A stretch of DNA of 64,000 bases from Pseudomonas fortuita (GCF_026898135.2 NZ_CP114035.2:1963501-2027500); one strand, 5' to 3'; counted from the stretch's first letter, positions 1 through 8,180 are shown. The notes: generated by a model not told the origin, from the letters alone. Numbers and translations are program-made.

Positions 1-62
1 CCGTTCCCAACTATAAAAGTACCCGCGCAGCCTGGCCGCGCAACTTGATGGAGTAGAAGTCA

Positions 63-1421
63 ATGAGTGAAAAGAATTCGCAGACCCTTGCCTGGCAATC
101 GATGAGCCGCGACCATCACCTGGCCCCGTTCAGCGATGTCAAACAACTGGCTGAGAAAGGCCCGCGCATCATCACCTCGGCCAAGGGCGTGTACCTTTGG
201 GACAGCGAGGGCAACAAGATTCTCGATGGCATGGCCGGCCTGTGGTGCGTGGCGGTCGGCTACGGTCGCGATGAGCTGGCCGAAGTTGCCAGCCAGCAGA
301 TGAAGCAGCTGCCTTACTACAACCTGTTCTTCCAGACCGCGCACCCCCCTGCGCTGGAGCTGGCCAAGGCAATCGCCGATGTGGCGCCGCAAGGCATGAA
401 CCATGTGTTCTTCACCGGCTCCGGCTCTGAAGGCAACGACACCGTGCTGCGCATGGTGCGCCATTACTGGGCGCTGAAGGGCAAGAAGAGCAAGCAGGTC
501 ATCATTGGCCGCATCAACGGCTACCACGGTTCTACCGTGGCGGGCGCAGCCTTGGGTGGCATGAGCGGCATGCACCAGCAGGGCGGGGTGATCCCGGATA
601 TCGTGCACATCCCGCAGCCGTACTGGTTCGGCGAAGGCGGCGACATGACCGAGGCCGACTTCGGCGTGTGGGCGGCCGAGCAGTTGGAAAAGAAGATTCT
701 TGAAGTTGGCGTAGACAACGTTGCCGCCTTCATCGCCGAACCGATCCAGGGCGCCGGTGGCGTGATTATTCCGCCGCAAACCTACTGGCCGAAGGTGAAG
801 GAAATTCTCGCCAGGTACGACATCCTGTTCGTTGCCGATGAAGTGATTTGCGGCTTCGGCCGCACCGGTGAATGGTTCGGTACCGACTACTACGACCTCA
901 AGCCCGACCTGATGACCATTGCCAAGGGACTGACCTCTGGTTACATCCCCATGGGCGGGGTAATCGTGCGTGACGAAGTGGCCAAGGTCATCAGCGAAGG
1001 CGGTGACTTCAACCATGGCTTTACCTATTCCGGCCACCCGGTTGCAGCTGCGGTAGGCCTGGAGAACCTGCGCATCCTGCGTGACGAGCAGATCATCCAG
1101 CAGGTGCACGATAAAACCGCGCCGTACCTGCAACAACGCCTGCGCGAACTGGCCGACCACCCGTTGGTGGGCGAAGTGCGCGGCCTGGGCATGCTCGGCG
1201 CAATCGAGCTGGTGAAAGACAAGGCCACCCGCGCCCGTTACGAAGGCAAAGGTGTCGGCATGATCTGCCGCCAGCACTGTTTCGACAACGGCCTGATCAT
1301 GCGCGCCGTGGGCGACACCATGATCATCGCGCCGCCGCTGGTGATCAGCATCGAGGAGATCGACGAGCTGGTGGAAAAAGCCCGCAAGTGCCTGGACCTG
1401 ACCTACGAGGCTGTGCGGTAA
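63..1421 (+). CDS. spuC: Polyamine (putrescine):pyruvate aminotransferase, class III
   Basis: A 452-residue PLP enzyme of aminotransferase class III. The family moves the terminal amino group of putrescine or related polyamines to pyruvate, giving 4-aminobutanal and alanine in the cytoplasm. The N-terminal omega-transaminase region is followed by the PLP phosphate-binding GSGSEGND motif near residue 121, the cofactor Asp in [13 protein letters not shown], and the Schiff-base Lys288 in [10 protein letters not shown]. Length matches the SpuC/omega-amino acid:pyruvate transaminase family. The start is the ATG preceded by a GGAG ribosome site about 10 nt upstream. It is followed by a perfect hairpin and then an XRE-cupin regulator gene in the same direction, the pairing common for SpuC in Pseudomonas. 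Family assignment is firm; the preferred amine is inferred. Confidence 0.88.
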   Translation: MSEKNSQTLAWQSMSRDHHLAPFSDVKQLAEKGPRIITSAKGVYLWDSEGNKILDGMAGLWCVAVGYGRDELAEVASQQMKQLPYYNLFFQTAHPPALELAKAIADVAPQGMNHVFFTGSGSEGNDTVLRMVRHYWALKGKKSKQVIIGRINGYHGSTVAGAALGGMSGMHQQGGVIPDIVHIPQPYWFGEGGDMTEADFGVWAAEQLEKKILEVGVDNVAAFIAEPIQGAGGVIIPPQTYWPKVKEILARYDILFVADEVICGFGRTGEWFGTDYYDLKPDLMTIAKGLTSGYIPMGGVIVRDEVAKVISEGGDFNHGFTYSGHPVAAAVGLENLRILRDEQIIQQVHDKTAPYLQQRLRELADHPLVGEVRGLGMLGAIELVKDKATRARYEGKGVGMICRQHCFDNGLIMRAVGDTMIIAPPLVISIEEIDELVEKARKCLDLTYEAVR

Positions 1422-1460
1422 GGGCAGAGGTTTTGCCTGTAGATTTTCAGCGCCTGTGAT

Positions 1461-1488
1461 ATCGAGCGCCGCCCACGCGGCGCTCGAT
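1461..1488. terminator. Perfect 12-bp hairpin after spuC
   Basis: ATCGAGCGCCGC, loop CCAC, then the exact reverse complement. It lies 40 nt after the spuC stop and before the regulator gene. There is no T tract, so it may be an mRNA 3' stabiliser or a factor-dependent terminator rather than a classical intrinsic one. Confidence 0.55.
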
Positions 1489-1599
1489 CTACGCCCCAAC
1501 CGCAAAACCCACGTCAGGCCCCCAAAGCAATTTGCTTTGTGAGATGAATCCTGTACTTTTCAAGGCATTATTTTCCCGTCTGAAAGTCGCGATTCAACT

Positions 1600-2154
1600 A
1601 TGAAAGTGCACGAAGAAATCGAAGGCCTGGCAGTACTGATTCGCGACCTGCGCAAGTTCAAAGGCCTGACGCTGGGCGAGCTGGCTCAGCGTATAGGCCG
1701 TTCGGTGGGCTTTCTGTCCCAGGTCGAACGGGGCGTGTCGCGCCCGACCGTGGCCGACCTCACAGCCATCAGTGAAGAGCTCGGCGTCTCGACCGCCTAC
1801 TTTTACAAGCTGGACAAGCCCCGCGAGCTCGACTGGGTCACCCGCCCTCACGAGCGGCGTACCCTTCACCTGGCGGGTGGCATCACCGATGTGCTGGCAT
1901 CCCCCACGATAACGGGCGCGTTCTCCATGCTCGATAGCCACCTGGAGCCAGGGGCCAGCAGTGGCGAGGAGTACCTGGACGACAGCTCGGAGCAGGGCTG
2001 CTTCGTGCTCGAAGGCGAGCTGACGGTGTGGCTGGGTGGTGGCGAGCCGGTCACGCTGCGGGCCAGTGACAGTTTTCAGCTGCAACCCCACGCCAGTTTT
2101 CGCTATGCCAACCTCACCGACAAGCCCACCCGCGTGCTCTGGGTGTTCAGCTGA
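1600..2154 (+). CDS. XRE-family regulator with C-terminal cupin domain
   Basis: A 184-residue transcription factor. Residues about 12-66 form an XRE helix-turn-helix (IRDLRKFKGLTLGELAQRIG, then VGFLSQVERGVSRPTVADL), and residues about 105-182 form a small cupin barrel (EQGCFVLEGELTVWLGGGE, then DSFQLQPHASFRY). This layout is the one used by PuuR-like sensors of polyamines and amino acids: the HTH binds DNA and the cupin binds the ligand. It directly follows the polyamine transaminase gene, so spuC is the most likely target. That is inferred from position, not shown. The ATG start has only a weak ribosome site. Confidence 0.85.
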   Translation: MKVHEEIEGLAVLIRDLRKFKGLTLGELAQRIGRSVGFLSQVERGVSRPTVADLTAISEELGVSTAYFYKLDKPRELDWVTRPHERRTLHLAGGITDVLASPTITGAFSMLDSHLEPGASSGEEYLDDSSEQGCFVLEGELTVWLGGGEPVTLRASDSFQLQPHASFRYANLTDKPTRVLWVFS

Positions 2155-2262
2155 GAGGCGTTTGGGTGCAGGTCACATAGGTAAGCTGTAGTCCCGCTCG
2201 ACAAGAAACGACCCATCGCAGACCATCTGAAGCTTCCACAAGGATGCCCAGGAACGAATGCC

Positions 2263-2820
2263 ATGGATTGCCTGCCGACGCTGCATACCGATCGCCTTGT
2301 ACTCACGCCCCTGCGACTGGAGGATGCACCTGCAATCCAGAAACTGTTCCCGCAATGGGAAGTTGTCCGCTACCTCGATCGTCGCGTCCCTTGGCCATAT
2401 CCGGAAGACGGTGCGCTGGTCTATGTACGGGATATCGCCCTGCCTGCCATGGCTGCGGGCCGTGAATGGCACTGGATGATCCGCCTGCGCAACGAGGCTG
2501 ACTGCACCATTGGCAGCATCAGTTTGTATGAGCAGCCTGGAAACAACAGAGGCTTCTGGCTTGCGCCGCAGTGGTGGGGCATGGGCTACATGCGCGAAGC
2601 CTGCAGGGTCATCAACGCCTATTGGTTCGAGGCGTTGTCACGCCCGCTCATGCAGGTTCCCAAAGCCGTTGCCAACCATGCCTCGCGCAAGGTTTCAGAG
2701 CATGAGGGAATGCGCAGGGTGAGTACCCGCGATGGATATTTTGTTTCTGGGCCAATGCAGGTCGAGGTATGGGAGCTGACACGCAGTGACTGGTTCAGCG
2801 CGTCGAAAACCGGACACTAG
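2263..2820 (+). CDS. GNAT-family N-acetyltransferase (RimJ/RimL-like)
   Basis: A 185-residue protein with the opening typical of the RimJ/RimL branch of GNAT enzymes (LHTDRLVLTPLRLEDAPAI), a central strand region with GSISLY, and GFWLAPQWWGMGYMREACR, which matches motif A (acetyl-CoA pyrophosphate loop). The C-terminal half is less typical: after VANHASRKVSEHEGMRRV the usual NxxS element is present but followed by an unusual tail. Such enzymes acetylate amino groups of small molecules or protein N-termini; the substrate cannot be read from sequence. The start at 2263 follows an AAGGA-like site about 18-24 nt upstream, so it is only moderately supported. Confidence 0.75.
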   Translation: MDCLPTLHTDRLVLTPLRLEDAPAIQKLFPQWEVVRYLDRRVPWPYPEDGALVYVRDIALPAMAAGREWHWMIRLRNEADCTIGSISLYEQPGNNRGFWLAPQWWGMGYMREACRVINAYWFEALSRPLMQVPKAVANHASRKVSEHEGMRRVSTRDGYFVSGPMQVEVWELTRSDWFSASKTGH

Positions 2821-2834
2821 CTTGAGCATTCTGA

Positions 2835-3395
2835 TCACTCGACCAAGACAAGCCATGGCCAACGCTCCCGGTAGCTGGCGGCTTTTTCCCTGAACAAGCC
2901 TGGCCGTGGGTTCAGCTCGTTCATGTTCAGCAGATCGTGCTGCAGGTCATCCAGGCCATGGGTGCTGTACAACGTGCCCGTGCACACATCAACCCCAAGG
3001 CAGGTCGAGCGGATCAGGTAGCGGTCGATGCCATCCGTGACCTTGAGCAATGGCGAATAAGCACCGCCGAATTTCCCCTGGTACCAGAGGTGGACGCGGG
3101 CCTGGTTGCGCACTTCCACGTTGACGCCCAAGTGCGCGCAGGCCTGCTGCACCCTGGTGATTACCCGGTCCTCTGCCTCCCAGGACACATCGGCGTCAAA
3201 GTAGGCGATGTCATAGTCCTTGATGCCCCAGCCGGCAGGCAGCCCTGCGCGGTGGTTCCAGAAGGTCTGGAACAGGGCGCCTGCCACCAGCATGCAGTGG
3301 GGGATATCCAGCGTTGCCAGCACCGCCAGGAGTGCCCGGTTTACCGGGTTCTCGCGGATGATCGCCAGTAACTGCTCGTCAGTCAGTGAATGCAT
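2835..3395 (-). CDS. Nucleotidyltransferase-like protein (COG3575 type)
   Basis: About 186 residues. The sequence LVAGALFQTFWNHRAGLPAGW followed by GIKDYDIAYFDADVSWEAED resembles the active-site strand of the small nucleotidyltransferase-like family COG3575, where the Asp pair in KDYDIAYFD would bind metal. The substrate is unknown. An upstream in-frame ATG exists at 3419, but the ATG at 3395 has a strong AAGGA site 6-10 nt before it, so I choose 3395. It lies on the minus strand downstream of the siderophore receptor, with about 105 nt between them and no functional link visible. Confidence 0.7.
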   Translation of the reverse strand: MHSLTDEQLLAIIRENPVNRALLAVLATLDIPHCMLVAGALFQTFWNHRAGLPAGWGIKDYDIAYFDADVSWEAEDRVITRVQQACAHLGVNVEVRNQARVHLWYQGKFGGAYSPLLKVTDGIDRYLIRSTCLGVDVCTGTLYSTHGLDDLQHDLLNMNELNPRPGLFREKAASYRERWPWLVLVE

Positions 3396-3500
3396 GGATA
3401 CCGTCCTTGATAGTCGCATTGCAAGGGCTGAGCTTACCTGAATGGCGCCAAAGCCATCACTGGATGCCGTTCAGTGCGCCGCTACACAGGACGGGCGGGG

Positions 3501-5612
3501 TCAGTACTTCCAGGTCACCGAAGCCGTCAGGTTGCGCGGTGCACCGTAGCTGGCGGTTGTCGCGTTGTTGTACAGCGACAGCAGGTATTTGCGGTCGGTG
3601 ACATTGTTCAGGTTCAGCGACGTGCTCCAGTTGCTGTCAATGTCGTAGCTGGTCATCAGGTCAACCAGGCCGTAGGCGTTCTGGTGGATGGCGCTGTTGG
3701 TGTCGTTCTCGACGCCGGTCTGCCAGCTAACACGGGCGCCAACCTTCATCTGTGGCAGGGTCGGCAAGCGGTAAGTGACCATGCCGCGCAAGCTGTGGGC
3801 CGGCACATATTTGCGCGCACGCTCGCCGTTGTCATCGTCAATACGTACATAGGTGTAGCCGGCGAGCAGGTCGAGGCCTGGCGCCACTTCGCCGGATGCC
3901 TGCAACTCTACGCCGTGGCTCTTGAAGTCGCCCGGTGTGTAAACCTCTTGAACCCCGTCGAACCCGGCATCCACGGCCACGTTGCGCTGCTCGGTCTTGA
4001 ACAGCGCAGCGGTCAGGTGCAGGCGCTCGTCCATCACGCTGCCTTTTACCCCCACTTCCATGCTCTTGCCTTCCAGTGGGTCGAGCAGCTTGCCGTCGGT
4101 ACCGACCACGTTGTACTGCGGGTTGTAGATTTTGGTCCAGCTGCCGTAAATGCTCCATGCCTCGTTCAGGTCGTAGACCAGGCCGGTGTAGGGCGTGACC
4201 TTGCCATGGGCGCGCGTGGAGTGTTCTGAACCGTAGCTCTCACCCTTGCCGTCGGCGCTGAGCATGCGTGCACCGGCTATCCAGTGCAGGTTATCGGCCA
4301 GGCTGAATCGCGCACCGGCGAATACGCTTTTTTGCGTGTCCTGGAAGTTCTGCGCCAGGTCGTCACTGGTGACGCCAAACGAGGGCATAGGCGTATTGCC
4401 CGCGAGGATGCCCGAGAACGAAGTGTTGAAGAAACTGCCATGCTCCAGGTCTTCATCGTACTCCTGGCCTTTTTGGTGCGTGCGCCCGTACGCGGCCCCG
4501 AAGGTCAACTGGTGCTCGCGACCGAACAGGCTGAACGGGCCTTGCACCTTGGCCTCGCCCAGCAGCTGGTGAGCCTCGCTGCGGGTGTGGTTGGCATACG
4601 CGTCGGCTACATCACCAGAGACGCCACCTACATAAAGCATGTTGGTGTTCTGCTTTTCCTGCTGCCCGGTGGCCGTGAGCGTGGCGTTCCAGTCATTGCC
4701 GAAATCATGCTTCAGCTCGACGAAGGCCCGCTGGGTGTGCAGGTTCCAGTAGGTCCACGGCTGGCCGATGCTGTTGCTGCGCCCGCTGTAGTGGATGGCA
4801 TTGCCGTCATTGTCCACCAGTGGCAGGTTGCCCCAGGTGCTGCCGTTGGAGTCACTGTTGTGCTGGGAGAAGCCCACGGTCACGGTGTCGGCGTCGGACA
4901 CATCGAACGCCAGCAGGCCGGCAGCAACGTTGCGCTCGTGGCTGTAGCGGTCCATCCATGAGTTGCCCTTGTCGTGGGAGTAGATGAAACGCCCGCGCAC
5001 ATTGCCGCTGTCGGTCAGCGGGCCGGCAACATCGACGTCGATACGGCGGCTGTCCCACGAGCCGACGCTGGTGTCGACCTGCGCCTGGAAGGTATCTGTC
5101 GGGCGTTTACGCACGAAGTTGACCGTGGCCGACGGGTTGCCGGCACCACTCATCAAGCCATTGGCGCCGTGCAACACGTCGATCTGCTCGTACTCGGCCA
5201 GGACCTGGTCCCCTACCAGCGTGCTGCTTACGAAGGGCATGCCCATGCCGTCGTACTCGAAGGTGTCGATGTCGAAACCGCGCGAAGTGAATTCGGTACG
5301 GTCGGTTTCAGTTTGCTCGACGGTTACCGACGGTGCTGCGCGCAGTGCGTCCTTGATACCGGTGATCTTGAAATCGTCCAGCGCCTGGCGGGTGATGGTT
5401 GTCACGCCCTGCGGGGTCTGCTTGTCGGTCAGGCCCAGTTTGGTGGTGCTGGATGAGGCCCTGCCTTCGTAGCCCTGGCTCACGGCATCCATCACTTCGC
5501 TCGTGCTGTCGATCTGGGTCGCGGGCAGGGTGAGGTTGTCGGCGGCATGAACGACAGGCATGGCGCTGCATGCGCCGACCAGCAAGAGGCGGGCAGGGAG
5601 ATGACGTTTCAC
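3501..5612 (-). CDS. TonB-dependent siderophore receptor (FhuE/FpvA-like, no signalling domain)
   Basis: A 703-residue outer-membrane receptor. A Sec signal peptide (residues 1-23, ending VVHA) is followed directly by the plug domain (GVTTITRQALDDF, FTSRGFDIDTFEYDG, VLHGANGLMSGAGNPSATVN) and a 22-strand beta-barrel ending in the aromatic outer-membrane signature TASVTWKY. The plug motifs are those of ferric-hydroxamate, coprogen and pyoverdine receptors. Unlike iutA in this window it has no N-terminal STN signalling domain, so it is expected to be controlled by Fur alone and not to signal to an ECF sigma factor. The exact siderophore cannot be assigned. Fur-box-like sequence lies about 50 nt upstream. 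Confidence 0.9.
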   Translation of the reverse strand: MKRHLPARLLLVGACSAMPVVHAADNLTLPATQIDSTSEVMDAVSQGYEGRASSSTTKLGLTDKQTPQGVTTITRQALDDFKITGIKDALRAAPSVTVEQTETDRTEFTSRGFDIDTFEYDGMGMPFVSSTLVGDQVLAEYEQIDVLHGANGLMSGAGNPSATVNFVRKRPTDTFQAQVDTSVGSWDSRRIDVDVAGPLTDSGNVRGRFIYSHDKGNSWMDRYSHERNVAAGLLAFDVSDADTVTVGFSQHNSDSNGSTWGNLPLVDNDGNAIHYSGRSNSIGQPWTYWNLHTQRAFVELKHDFGNDWNATLTATGQQEKQNTNMLYVGGVSGDVADAYANHTRSEAHQLLGEAKVQGPFSLFGREHQLTFGAAYGRTHQKGQEYDEDLEHGSFFNTSFSGILAGNTPMPSFGVTSDDLAQNFQDTQKSVFAGARFSLADNLHWIAGARMLSADGKGESYGSEHSTRAHGKVTPYTGLVYDLNEAWSIYGSWTKIYNPQYNVVGTDGKLLDPLEGKSMEVGVKGSVMDERLHLTAALFKTEQRNVAVDAGFDGVQEVYTPGDFKSHGVELQASGEVAPGLDLLAGYTYVRIDDDNGERARKYVPAHSLRGMVTYRLPTLPQMKVGARVSWQTGVENDTNSAIHQNAYGLVDLMTSYDIDSNWSTSLNLNNVTDRKYLLSLYNNATTASYGAPRNLTASVTWKY

Positions 5613-5658
5613 GGGGAATTCCTGAGGCGGGGGCTGGTAAAAGGGTTACAGATTTCGT

Positions 5659-5677
5659 GCGAATGAGAATCTACGTC
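5659..5677 (-). promoter_or_regulatory. Fur-box-like sequence before the TonB receptor gene
   Basis: GCGAATGAGAATCTACGTC matches 12 of 19 positions of the Fur consensus GATAATGATAATCATTATC. A second, overlapping partial match (TGATAAATAATG) lies at 5693-5704. Arrays of such hexamers in an AT-rich stretch just upstream of a siderophore receptor are typical Fur targets. The match is moderate. Confidence 0.45.
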
Positions 5678-5943
5678 AAATGAGAAGATATATTGATAAA
5701 TAATGTTTCATGCTTCTTCACCTCTCGCGAAACACGGCCTAGGTGGATGGCAGCAGCTAGCCGGTGCTCACGGAGGTTTCAAGCGGCTGCCGCGAGCAGC
5801 CTTGAAAGCGTTGGTTACATTGCCCTGCGCCGTCTTGAGGCTGGCAGGGCCATAGTTCATGCGTGTTCCGGGTCATCGCTCGAATCGGGGGGGAACCGCT
5901 GGTCGCTTTGGCTTCGCAAGCGCTAGATTTGATCCGGATTTTG

Positions 5944-5959
5944 TACGATGATTTTCGTA
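5944..5959. promoter_or_regulatory. Inverted repeat operator before the TA-like pair
   Basis: TACGA, 6 nt, TCGTA: a 5-bp palindrome 17 nt before the ATG at 5976, overlapping the likely promoter or leader. Its position fits autoregulation by the downstream RHH/zinc-finger protein, as in type II toxin-antitoxin operons. Inference only. The remaining 330 nt between the receptor gene and this point show nothing else recognisable. Confidence 0.35.
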
Positions 5960-5975
5960 ATGGCAGGGATGAGCT

Positions 5976-6266
5976 ATGAAAACCGGTTTCAGGGAGGCCC
6001 AGCGCGCAGTAATAGCGGCGCTTGAATCAGGGGAGTACCAACACGTTTCGCGCGGGGATATCGATATAAAGAACCTGTTGGCTACAGGGGAGGTGTCAGC
6101 CCGAGAGGTTGTCGAAGTCGTGCGCTCCTGCCGGGGCATTCACCACGCAAGCAGCCCTCACCACGCTGTCGCTGCCGTAGAGGTGCATGTACTCAAACGG
6201 GATGGCTGGTACATCAAGTTCTTTTTTATCGAACCAGATACCTGGTTCATAAGCGTTCACCAGTGA
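5976..6266 (+). CDS. Small DUF4258-like protein, putative toxin
   Basis: A 96-residue protein preceded by an AGGGATGAG ribosome site. The pattern SGEYQHVSRGDIDIKNLL, then GEVSAREVVEVVRSCRG, and a C-terminal strand WYIKFFFIEPDTWFISVHQ, resembles DUF4258-type proteins. Those are small alpha/beta proteins often encoded before a YgiT-type zinc-finger antitoxin. The stop codon overlaps the start of the next gene (ATGA-type overlap of 4 nt), so the two are translationally coupled. A putative operator lies just upstream. The reading as a ribonuclease-type toxin is an inference from size, order and the partner. No catalytic set can be assigned with certainty. Confidence 0.55.
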   Translation: MKTGFREAQRAVIAALESGEYQHVSRGDIDIKNLLATGEVSAREVVEVVRSCRGIHHASSPHHAVAAVEVHVLKRDGWYIKFFFIEPDTWFISVHQ

Positions 6267-6910
6267 GTACCCAGATCATGAAGATTCTGTTTGAAGGGGA
6301 TAGCGGAAAAGCACTGTGCGAGCACTGCCAGGCAGTGGTGCCCACTCGTTATGCCCGCCGGGATGTACCGTTCAGCGATGGCAAGGGTGTGGCCAGGGAC
6401 ATATTGGTGGGCGTGTGTACCCGTTGCGATGGCGTGGTCGCACTTCCACCGCAATCCACACCAGCCATTCACGAGGCGCGCAAGCAGCAGCTCAAGTCGA
6501 TCGAGGCGCGCTTGCCGGCCGTCTATGTGGACGTGCTGGATGCGGCCATGCATGCAGTCAGCAGCGACGCCGGGGCCCATTTACGCAAGTTGTTTCTGGC
6601 CCACTATGTTCAGCGGTTGGCGCAGGTTCAGCAGGGGGGCCGATTGCAGGCTGCGCATCTGGCGTTCATCCAGGCGCTGGATGCACAGCGGGAGCAGCGC
6701 GGGCTTGCAAGGTCCAACGCTACCCGGCGGTTGTCGATGAAGGTTAATCCGCACATGGCAGAGGACCTGCTTGCGCTGCAACAACAAACCGAGATGAACC
6801 AGACCGAGTTGCTGAAGGCCGTGATCGCCCTGATCCAGGCGGATGTGCTCGAAGAGCGGGACGAGGAAGTGATTGTGGCGCTGCAGCGGCTGGCGCGGTT
6901 GGCGGTATAG
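6263..6910 (+). CDS. Zinc-ribbon (YgiT-like) plus RHH-like protein, putative antitoxin
   Basis: A 215-residue protein. The N-terminus carries four cysteines in two CxxC pairs (C19/C22 and C52/C55) around RRDVPF, the layout of YgiT/MqsA-type zinc-binding antitoxin domains. A helical middle (about 65-150) follows. The end (about 155-190: RRLSMKVNPHMAEDLLALQQ, then MNQTELLKAVIALIQ) has the strand-helix-helix rhythm of a ribbon-helix-helix DNA-binding domain. It overlaps the upstream small gene by 4 nt. A zinc-ribbon dimer or toxin-binding part with a C-terminal DNA-binding part is the architecture of MqsA, although MqsA uses an HTH rather than RHH. Function is inferred. Confidence 0.6.
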   Translation: MSTQIMKILFEGDSGKALCEHCQAVVPTRYARRDVPFSDGKGVARDILVGVCTRCDGVVALPPQSTPAIHEARKQQLKSIEARLPAVYVDVLDAAMHAVSSDAGAHLRKLFLAHYVQRLAQVQQGGRLQAAHLAFIQALDAQREQRGLARSNATRRLSMKVNPHMAEDLLALQQQTEMNQTELLKAVIALIQADVLEERDEEVIVALQRLARLAV

Positions 6911-7099
6911 TCAGCACTGAACATTGTCGCTTGTGCGTGGGGCAACCACGCACAGGGCTCTTCGTTGGCCCGCCACATTCCTTGTCGTTCCTACACGATA
7001 GAGCCAGATTTTTCCCCTTCCATGTAGTCCGTTTCTGAATCATCCTTTTCAAGCCGTTTCACCATTGCGATGGAAACCTGATCTCCCTAGTCTCGACCT

Positions 7100-7187
7100 G
7101 TCGTTGCAAATTCAACGACCGGGTCTGCAAGCCTGCGAGTCAACTAGAAGAGCTCACCATCAGCTAACGGCGCTTTGCGCTCAGCTG
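7100..7187 (+). other. Two hairpins in the leader region of the DUF6124-like gene
   Basis: The first hairpin is GTCGTTG (7100-7106), loop CAAATT, CAACGAC (7113-7119). The second is CAGCT (7161-7165) enclosing GCGC-TTT-GCGC and closed by AGCTG (7183-7187), followed by CGTTTT. The second could act as a weak terminator or as part of a larger folded leader together with the three-way junction that begins 10 nt later. The upstream part of this gap (6911-7099) shows no gene. Confidence 0.5.
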
Positions 7188-7196
7188 CGTTTTATG

Positions 7197-7275
7197 GTGG
7201 CTGCGTACGGGTGGTCTTCGGACCAACCGGGCTTTCTAGTTGCCTCGGTCTTGCAGGCCCTTACGTAGCCGCCAC
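7197..7275 (+). ncRNA. Three-way-junction structured RNA, candidate cis-regulator
   Basis: Base pairing can be read directly. Helix P1 is 7197-7211 with 7258-7275: GTGGC/GCCAC, then TGCGTA/TACGTA with one G-U pair and a 3-nt bulge, then GGG/CCC. Helix P2 is TGGTC (7212-7216), a TTCG tetraloop, and GACCA (7221-7225). Helix P3 is ACCG+GGC (7226-7232) with GCC+CGGT (7242-7249). P1, P2 and P3 abut with no unpaired bases between them, leaving one junction strand (7250-7257). The element ends about 58 nt before the ATG at 7334. I recall similar leaders before other Pseudomonas DUF6124/DUF3077 genes, but cannot name a family. Confidence 0.6.
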
Positions 7276-7333
7276 CCAATCATCTGCAAGTGAGCAGGTG
7301 GCGATCTTGGTAGTGCAACTAGAGAGATTCGCC

Positions 7334-7591
7334 ATGCTCAAAATTGTTCCCGATCCACCTTTCTCCGCTGACCCTTCGCACCACCTGGAAGACACCCTGA
7401 TCCAGGCCACCGAATACGTCCTCTGCGCCTTGTCCGTAGGCCATCACGCCCTCTCCACGCTGCCCAAGTCTCCCGCCACCGTCATGACCTTGGCGGTGAT
7501 GCATGAAGTGGAGGCCGTGCGCTCGTTACTGGAGTCGGCGATTGCGCAGGTGCAGTTCAAAGGCAAGCCGCAAATGCATACCTTGCATTGA
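7334..7591 (+). CDS. DUF6124/DUF3077-like small protein of unknown function
   Basis: An 85-residue protein starting MLKIVPDPP, a beginning shared (from memory) by many small Pseudomonas proteins of the DUF6124 type. The rest is predicted helical (HHLEDTLIQATEYVLCALSV, then TVMTLAVMHEVEAVRSLLES). No catalytic motif, signal peptide or membrane segment is visible. The ATG follows an AGAGAGA site. A strongly folded RNA lies in the leader, and another small Pseudomonas-specific gene (DUF3077-like) follows after a REP element. The function of this family is not known to me. Confidence 0.65.
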   Translation: MLKIVPDPPFSADPSHHLEDTLIQATEYVLCALSVGHHALSTLPKSPATVMTLAVMHEVEAVRSLLESAIAQVQFKGKPQMHTLH

Positions 7592-7623
7592 TGGGCTGAA
7601 ATCAAGTTTTGCCAGCGGTGGAT

Positions 7624-7668
7624 GGCACCGGCTGCGCCCGTGTTCGCGGGTGAACCCGCTCCCACAGG
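7624..7668. repeat. REP element (GCGGGTGAACCCGC type)
   Basis: The core GCGGGTGAACCCGCTCCCACAG is the common P. putida REP sequence. It sits in the 125-nt space between the two small genes at 7334 and 7717. Confidence 0.75.
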
Positions 7669-7716
7669 AGAGTGGAGGGCAGTACCACTGGCTGGCAGAT
7701 TCAGAAGAGGTTCAAG

Positions 7717-8004
7717 ATGGATAAAGAATTGGATGACGACACCGGCACCCTGGGGCTGACCGTAGGCTCGGCCACTTGCCTGGACGGTATCATCGACGGC
7801 AAGAAGCTGTTCCGTGTCGAGCCCGGCAACTGCTGTGACCATGCTGTCGAGCAGGCCTCTGTGTTGATGGACTGCTCTCGGCGGGCATCGTTTATCGGGG
7901 TAATGGACAACGAGCCGGTGCTGGTCTGGGCCTCGCACTTTCTGTGCGACATGGCCAAAGCCTTGATGGATGACGCTCACATGGGCATGCGCAAGAACCG
8001 GTGA
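7717..8004 (+). CDS. DUF3077-family small protein
   Basis: A 95-residue protein with a good AGAAGAGG site 7 nt before the ATG. The sequence LFRVEPGNCCDHAVEQASVL, then DCSRRASFIGVMDNEPVLVW, then CDMAKALMDD, is the pattern of Pseudomonas DUF3077 proteins, in which a conserved F.V.PG...E.A..L segment is followed by a helix. Function unknown. No signal peptide. It lies in the same direction as the DUF6124-like gene, with a REP element between them, so they may or may not be co-transcribed. Confidence 0.7.
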   Translation: MDKELDDDTGTLGLTVGSATCLDGIIDGKKLFRVEPGNCCDHAVEQASVLMDCSRRASFIGVMDNEPVLVWASHFLCDMAKALMDDAHMGMRKNR

Positions 8005-8123
8005 GCCAGCAGCAAGTGGCGATGTTGCGCAGGCAACAGTGATCCGACAGCGTGTTTGACCACATGCAGTCAACATCGCCGACTAGTTCCATTAACCCGT
8101 TGAAAGTAAAGCAATCCAGCCGT

Positions 8124-8139
8124 TGGCACGCTTGCTGCT
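8124..8139 (+). promoter_or_regulatory. Sigma-54 promoter of sfnG
   Basis: TGGCACG-N4-CTGCT: the -24 GG and -12 GC dinucleotides have exact spacing and only one base of the TTGC element differs. It is 42 nt before the sfnG start, giving a leader of about 30 nt. SfnG expression is known to depend on RpoN and the enhancer-binding protein SfnR in P. putida. Confidence 0.8.
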
Positions 8140-8180
8140 CCTGCCTCCTTGAACCCCAAGCATTCTCAAGGAGCTTCCTC

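Noticed and set aside
60..1505. 481-codon minus-strand open frame opposite spuC
   Set aside because: Composition (His/Val/Ala-rich shadow) and perfect overlap with a clear aminotransferase on the other strand mark it as a GC-rich antisense frame.
6263..6910. Reading this as true MqsA
   Set aside because: The zinc-ribbon layout fits, but no MqsA-type HTH is visible and the upstream protein does not resemble MqsR, so the specific name is not used.
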